A DNA stretch of 64,000 nucleotides. Origin: Phymorhynchus buccinoides (taxonomy: Eukaryota; Mollusca; Gastropoda; Neogastropoda; Raphitomidae). Positions 35,384 through 42,900 of this stretch are shown here, one piece after another (position 1 is the stretch's first letter; every line of letters begins with the position of its first letter). The DNA lies in contig CM065695.1 of NCBI GenBank assembly GCA_017654935.2, forward strand, positions 37,449,283 through 37,513,282. Reading direction: 5' to 3'. Below the pieces are notes generated by a model that made no database searches, had not been told where the DNA came from, and saw only the letters and a program-made list of their open reading frames with translations. The position numbers and the translations under genes are program-made.

Positions 35384-38300
35384 CTTGTAATAAAGAAAAG
35401 GAACGTTTGGTAGCTAAATGGATCTAGTCTTTTTTATTTTGTTTGTTTTCGAGGGTGAGACTAACAAAGAAAAACATGTTGGTGTGTTTACTGGGTTGGG
35501 TTTTTTTCCTTGAATGACAAAGATGACCCTAATCCTCTCCCGAACCCTATCTCAAACCCTATTTGTAACCCTAACCTCAAGCCGTCTGAAATGAATGGAA
35601 GGGGCAGAGGAGGGAGCTGTTCTTAACATTTGCCAAAACTCCCATCTGGATTTCAGACCAGCACATCATTAAATGTAGCAGATTTTCACATGAGGCACAT
35701 TTTTTTGTAAAAATATTTAAAAATCACAGAGACCTCTTCTCTCCCCCCCCCCCCCCCCCCCCAAATATCAGGGTGACTCCCTAAAAATCAAGTCATATTT
35801 TGCATGCTTATTCTAACCCCCTGATTTTGAAGATACAGTAACACTGCATTACCTGCCCCTGCGTTGTTGCAGCTGCCAGCGGAGACACCCTCCCGCTGAA
35901 GTACGAGCACCTGAAGCTGGTGCAGCTCAAAGCGCGACCAGGGGAGAGAATCGCCTGCAGCGCCATCTCCGACAACGGCACGCTAGTGGCCTTCAGCGAC
36001 CAGGAAAAACTTCGAGTCTACAGACTGACTGTGGTATGGGTCTTTTCTTTGTGTGTTTGTGTGTGTGAGAGAGAGAGTGTGTGTGTGAGTGTTTGTGTGT
36101 GTGTGTGTGATAGTGTTTGTGTGTGAATGTTTATGTGAGAGTGTTTGTGAGTGTGTGTGTGCGAGAGTGTGTGTGAGAGTGTTTTTGTGTGTGTGTGAGT
36201 TTGTGTATGTGTATGTGTGAGAGAGAGTGTGTGTGAGTGTATTTGAGTTTGTGTGTGTGTGAGAGAGAGAGAGTGTGTGTGCATGTGTGTGTGAGAGTGT
36301 GTGTGTGTGCATGTTTTGTTAGCTTTTCCATTGTTTTTCAGCCATCCATTAGCGTTAACTTACTCCCTCACTGCTCATTCTGAGTTCCATCTCGCAGCCA
36401 TACCCTGGTTAGTCAAGCCACAGACCCCTAAAGCAGCACTTCATACCATAGGATCCTCTGAAGTCGGAGTGTGGCTGCACATGTGGCGTGGTAATCAAAA
36501 AATGGTCACACATGTAATGTTCTCATCCCTAGTTGGTGCATTTGTACCTTGGTGTTCAAGTGCTTCGGCTGTTGGGTTGATCCCTGGAGTCTTTAAGCCA
36601 GAGTACAACAAACAAACAACAACATATCATAGGGAGCAATCAGTGTTAAGCCATTAACTTGATTAAGAGGCAACCCCCAGAGGAGACGCTGCGCTGCTGC
36701 TGAGTCACTTTGATGGAGTTTGGTGGAGCCTATTCTGATCTAACGCATGCAGGATGCCATCACCAACTAAGGCCCTGACTAACTGGCAACAGTAGTTGCT
36801 TAAGGTCTCCATATTGTGTGAGTTTATGTTCGCTACCATTTGCTTTTCAGATTTTCCAGCATTTTCTAGAAGCACCCTTTTGAAAGCTGGTTTTTCTTTT
36901 GCCATGTATTAAATCATTCCCTGTGCGTCTGAATGCAGGAGGCCTTTACTGGCAGCAATGAAAACTTAGTAACAGTTTGTCTAAGGTATTTTTGTATTTG
37001 TATTTTGGTATTATCTAGTCACAGAGACTGAAATTAGGGTTGCTCCCACCATGAGAGCGTGTCTCCCCTAGTACAGCGCCACCCATTTTTATATGCTATG
37101 TGTCATCCATCCTACCAGCACATCACGACCAAATAGTGGAATGGGCTTTAGCATGTGCGCAAGATCTTTGTGCGTGTGTTCGCCCACAGGACCTCGGTTT
37201 TTAAATCTCGTCCGAAGGACTAGGAAACAGGAGTAAAGTGTCTTTCCTAAGAGCACAACACTGCAGACGGAACTGAATTCAAACCCTCACACTTGCAAAC
37301 CCATTGGATTTTGAGCCGGCGACTAACCAACTGGGCCACGGCACCTCCATTAAGATGTGCGTGTGTTTTGAAATCTGGTGTTTGCCGTGCATTAACTCAT
37401 TCAAGTCGTTCCGCCTCATTCAAGTCGTTCCGGACATATATGTCCGGAATCAATAGATAGCTGTCAATTTTATGCATTTGCTTCAAGGGAAGTGAATTTG
37501 TGTGCACACCATGCCTTGGTCACTTCTAAACTCGCTTCACTCCCTTAGACCACAATTTTGCCTCTGACTTTGCTTTTGTTGTGGGGAAACCAATGGGTGT
37601 AGAGAGTTTTTCCTATATCAAGTCTACATAATAAAAGTTTGATCTACCACTTCTGTATGTCTAAACCTGAAGTAAAAACCCGTAGTCTTCTTTCATTTCT
37701 CCTTTTGTTTATGTATGTTTTGTTTGTGTGCATGGCTGGAGTGATTTGTGAGTTTTTTTAATAATTCAAAATTGTTGCAATGCGAATGAGGGGTCTAGGC
37801 CACTTCCATTTGCCCCCCGGCCATTTGCCCCCCAGACCATTTGCTCCCCGGTCACTTGCCCCTTGGTACTTTTGCCCCCCGTTCCTGGCAGACATTTCCC
37901 CCCTTTGAAATCCTCCCCCCCCCCTGTGTGTACACTTTTGCAAGTGTCCGGGGGGCAAAAGTACCAAGGGCAAGTGACCGGAGGGCAAATGGACAGGGGG
38001 CAAATGAACTGGGGGGGGGGGGGGGGGGGGTGGCAAATGGCAGGGGGGAAGTGTCCTGATACTGCGAATGAGTTAACCGTTCCGTGTGTGTGTGTGAATG
38101 CAGACCAAGTTGGACAGCCTGGCTCCCCAGGTCCAGCTGGCACGCGTCCGCCTGCCCTCCGACGCCAACCAGTGCGCTGTGCAGCGATTGGCCATCGCCC
38201 CCGACAACCGCCACTTGGTGGCGGCCACCAACGGTTCCTCGGTTCAGGTGTGGTCCGTCAGCGATGACCAGGGCTCACTGCTGCACTCCATCACACCTGA

Positions 38301-39967
38301 AGGCGCGGGTGAGAGAACAGGTGTTATAGTTATGAAGCTAATTTATTTTGGGGGGTAATGGAATTTTCCTTCTTTTTTTTTTAGCCCATTTTGAAAAACA
38401 AAATGACGTCTTTTGCTCTTGTAATTCCCAAACCACGAAAGTCTATTTTGTTATTTTCTTTAAAAGTAAGTTTACGACAAACTGGCCAACAATCTCTTTT
38501 ATATCCTTTTTTTTTTTTTTTTTTTAATCTCTGTTTCATTTTCATGTTCTTTCTATATCTCTTCTCTCTTCAACTCTCTTTCATTCTCTTGCTCTCTCTC
38601 TTTCACACAAGTCTCTTTCTCTCGCTGACACTCTTTCTTTCTCCCATCATCTCCCTTTCTCTCTGTCTCTATCCGTCTGTTTCTCTCTCCTTGCTCCATA
38701 GTTGTTGTTTTTTTGGTCGATCGCTCAGACAGTATCCTGTCACATGAGCGCAGATATGTCATGCTTCCATTATGCGCCTAACTAAGAAACAGTAAGGTCC
38801 AGCATGTCCGCCTTCGATTGGAGATAGTTTTTGTAAGTGATTCTAGAACAAAGGCAGGAAAATGGACTAACAAGGCAGAAAGATAGTAGATGGCATTAAG
38901 GAAAAGGCAGAGTCTAAGAGATTGACAGATTAGAGGAAGTGACAAGCACAGAAGTTGGGGGAACTATTTGTACGAATTACCCTCCGGTTTCTTCACAGGG
39001 TGGGCTCCTGAATTGAAAGAAAACCATTAATTTTTCAATACACTGTATACCGTATTTTTCGGACTATAAGGTGATACTTTTCCCCCAGACTGAGACCCCT
39101 GCACCTTATCTTCTTCTTCGTTTGCTCAGACAGTTTCCTGTCATATGAGCATAGATGCGTCATGCTGCCATTATGCGCCTAACTACGAAATAGTTAGGCC
39201 CAGCATGTCCGACTTAGGCTGAAGAAATCTTTGTAAGAATTCATAGAAAAAAGGCAGGAGAATGGACCAGTGAGATAGAAAGATAGCAGATGACAGTAAA
39301 CAAAAGGAAAAGGCAGAGTCAAAGAGAATGACAGATTAGAGGAAGCTACAAGCACAGAACTTCCAGAAGGTGGGGGAACTATTTGTACAAAAGACCCCCC
39401 GGTATCACCACGGGGGGCTGCGTCTTATAATATGACTACTAAAATAGTAAGAAAATAATCTGAGTTTTGTGTAAAATTTGGGGGGTGCGCCTTATAGTCC
39501 GAAAAATACGGTATATCAATTGTTTTTTTTCCCAGAGGAGGGGTGTCAACACTCGTTCACCAACCTGTCCGTCAGCGACAACAGCAAGATGGCTGCCACG
39601 TCTGACAGCGGAGGGTGCGTCCATCTTTACCGCCTCTCGGACGGACAGGTGAGATGGGAGTTTGAGGAAAGAAATTGATTGGGAAATCACATCAACACTG
39701 ATGCTTGTTGTTTAAGGTATTAGGTATAAGGTACTTTATAGTCATATGGGACATTTTTACTAAAGTTTAGGCGTCTCTGTGAAATCCGGGTTGCTCCCAG
39801 AGAGTGCGTTGCAGCCAGAGGCGCGCCACCCAATTTTAAACCAAAAAAATTGCATGAGATTTTTGTGCGATTGATGAGGAGGGAAAGGGGGGGGGGGTAA
39901 ATTTTGACCAAATGACAACTTTTTCGTTGCCACTGGGTTTAACGTATGCTAAGTGCATGGGCACACG

Positions 39968-39998
<31 letters not shown>

Positions 39999-42900
39999 TC
40001 CATGTTCAGACCGTAAGGCCTAGTGCAAAGTGAAAGGAAAAATCCCCTGTACCCAGGTTCGAACTCGGGTTTACTCGACACGAGGCGAACTCGCTACCAC
40101 TGTGCCACTCTACACCACGATCGAATGCTCGTACGTTTTGTTCACGTTGACTCCGGGTGTAGTTTTCATCCCTCTTTCCCCGCACTCTTCCGCTATTGTG
40201 ATTGGGCAGATTGCTTGACACGGGAAGCATTTGTATTCGTATGTTAGACAAATGCATTCTTTAAGGCAGGTTTGTTTTCTTTTGACCTTTACCGGACTTC
40301 TGGTGTCGCCCACGACCCCTTGACACACAAAACATATATCTCTAAAACTATTTAAGCAATCTTCATGAAATTTCATGACTTTGTCAAAAACGTAAATGGC
40401 TTTAAGTGTGTTAAATTTTATGAATGTGTATAAAATATAAATGATGTAATATGACGCGTAATTTTGATATACCTGTCCGGATGACGGGGGTCTCCCACGA
40501 CCCCTACTTTAAAGAGCACTGCAGTGCATTGAGTAGGGGTCGTGGGAGACCCCCGCCATCCGGACAGGGATAAACACATGGTGCCTCTTTGACAAGTAGG
40601 GGTCGTGGGAGACCCCCGCCATCCGGACAGGGATAAACACATGGTGCTTCTTTGACAAGTAGGGGTCGTGGGAGACCCCCGCCATCCAGACCTCGGAATT
40701 TGCTCTTTGCTGAGTAGGGGGTCGTGGAAGACCCCCGCCATCGTGTCCGTGTAGTGAAAAGCATGATCCAGTAAAGGTTAAATGGAAACTGAGAATGCAG
40801 TGGAACCTCCCTTATAAGACCTTAAAAAATCATCCCAAATGAGGTCTTATAAGGGAGGGGTCTTATAACGGGGGTAATCTTAATACTTACAAAGAAGGGC
40901 AATGTCTCAGAGAAGTAGGTCTTATATGGGAGGGAGTCTTATAATGGGAGGTCTTATAAGGGAGGTTCCACTGTAGTTGATAATGAACTATGCAGACACT
41001 TTGTAACTTTTGGTTACTGCTTAGCATAAATATGTACACAATAGAAGAAAATTTATATTTTAAGAAAACCACATACATGTGGAAGTGCATGTGTCTGGTT
41101 TTTTAATAAAGCAACAAAATCCTGACCCTTTTAAAAAAGAAAGAAACGGACTTGCTTACAAGCATACAATAAATGCAAAGTCGCAGTCACATTTACTTTG
41201 ATAAAATTCCACATGCAAGTCTCAAACTGATATTTTATTGACGCGTTCGCTGACATAAAACCGTTAAATTTTTCAAAATGATCTGCCTCAGGTGTTGTGT
41301 AAACTGCCGTCGTTGAGCCGCCAGGCGACAGCCATGGCCTTCACCCCAGCATCCCGCTCCCTGCTGGTGACCTACAGCGATCACACCGTGAGTCAACTCG
41401 GTCCTCTTTTTCGTCTGCATTCTCCTCCTCTTCCTCCTTTTTCTTCTCCTCCTCCTCCCTTTCTTCTTTTTTCCTTCTTCTTCCTCCTCAATTTTTCCTC
41501 ACCCTTCGCTCTCCTCCTCTTTCCTTCTTCTCCGGATCCCCTCCTTTTCCTCCATCCTTTTCTTTTTCTTCTTCGTTTTCTCCTTCTTCCTCCTGCTCCT
41601 CTTTAACTCATTCGCATCGCAACGATTTTGAATTATTAAAGAACTCACAAATCACTCCAGCCATACACACAAACAAAGCTTACATAAACAAGAGGAGAAA
41701 TGGAAGAAGATTACATGTTTTTACTTCAGGTTTAGACATAGGGCAGTGGTAGATCAGACTATTTTATATATAGACTTTATATAGAAACTCTACACCGATT
41801 GGTTACCCCACAACAAACCACTACAAAAGCAAAGTCAGAGGCAAAATTGTGGTCTGAGGGAGCAAAGCTAGTTAAGAAGTGACCAAGGTCACACATGTGC
41901 ACACATATTTACTTCCCTTGAAGCAAATTGACAGCTACCTATTAATTCTGGACATATATGGCCGGAACAACTTGAATTAGTTAATAGGGAGGTGGACACT
42001 CAGTATTTTAGATATGAAGCGGGGTAAATCGGTGAAAAGTTTTTTGGCAGTCTTCATAGGGAAGGTTCCACTGTACCACCAGGGCTCCCAATCGTCCCGC
42101 AAAACAAGGGGTCCCAGGGACTCCTTCACTTACAGTATAGAGGGTCCTAGAGGCGGGATAGAGGGTCCCAGTGGCATTATGATTGCTAAAAATAATTTTT
42201 TTAGCGCATCCTTGGGACACCCTGCACATTCTTTTAGAGAGTCTTTTGGAATTTTAGTGCTTCATAGACCCCCAAATGGGGGTCCCTGGCCGTCTTTTCA
42301 TCCTGGTGATGGGTGTTGCGCAGGTGATGGAGTTTGACGTGCACAAAGAGGAGTACACGGCCTGGAGTCGAGGGGCGCGCTTCCCCGGGCAGTGGCTGAG
42401 GCAGCGGGGGAGTCTGCACGGCCTGACCTGCCAGCCGGGGGCCCCCCTCAAGGTGTTCCTGCACTCCCAGCACAACCTGATGGTCGTGGACCGCTCACAG
42501 GTAACCAACCCCCCTCAAGGTGTTCCTGCAGCACAACCTGATGGTGGTGGACCGGGTCAACCCCCCTCAACTGCACTCCCAGCACAACCTGATGGTCACC
42601 GCTCACAGGTAACCAACCCCCCTCAAGGTGTTCCTGCACTCCCAGCACAACCTGATGGTGGTGGACCGCTCACAGGTAACCAACCCCCCTCAAGGTGTTC
42701 CTGCACTCCCAGCACAACCTGATGGTGGTGGATCACAGGTAACCAACCCCCCTCAAGGTGTTCCTGCATCAACCGTGGACCGCTCACAGGTAACCAACCC
42801 CCCTCAAGGTGTTCCTGCACTCCCAGCACAACCTTTGGTGGACCGCTCACAGGTAACCAACCCCCCTCAAGGTGTTCCTGCACTCCCAGCACAACCTGAT

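Noticed and set aside
35521..35580. Telomere-like CCCTAA repeats
   Set aside because: Only a few irregular CCCTAT/CCCTAA motifs, no tandem TTAGGG array.
40504..40764. Gly/Pro-rich open frame
   Set aside because: Translation of the GTAGGGGTCG tandem repeat.
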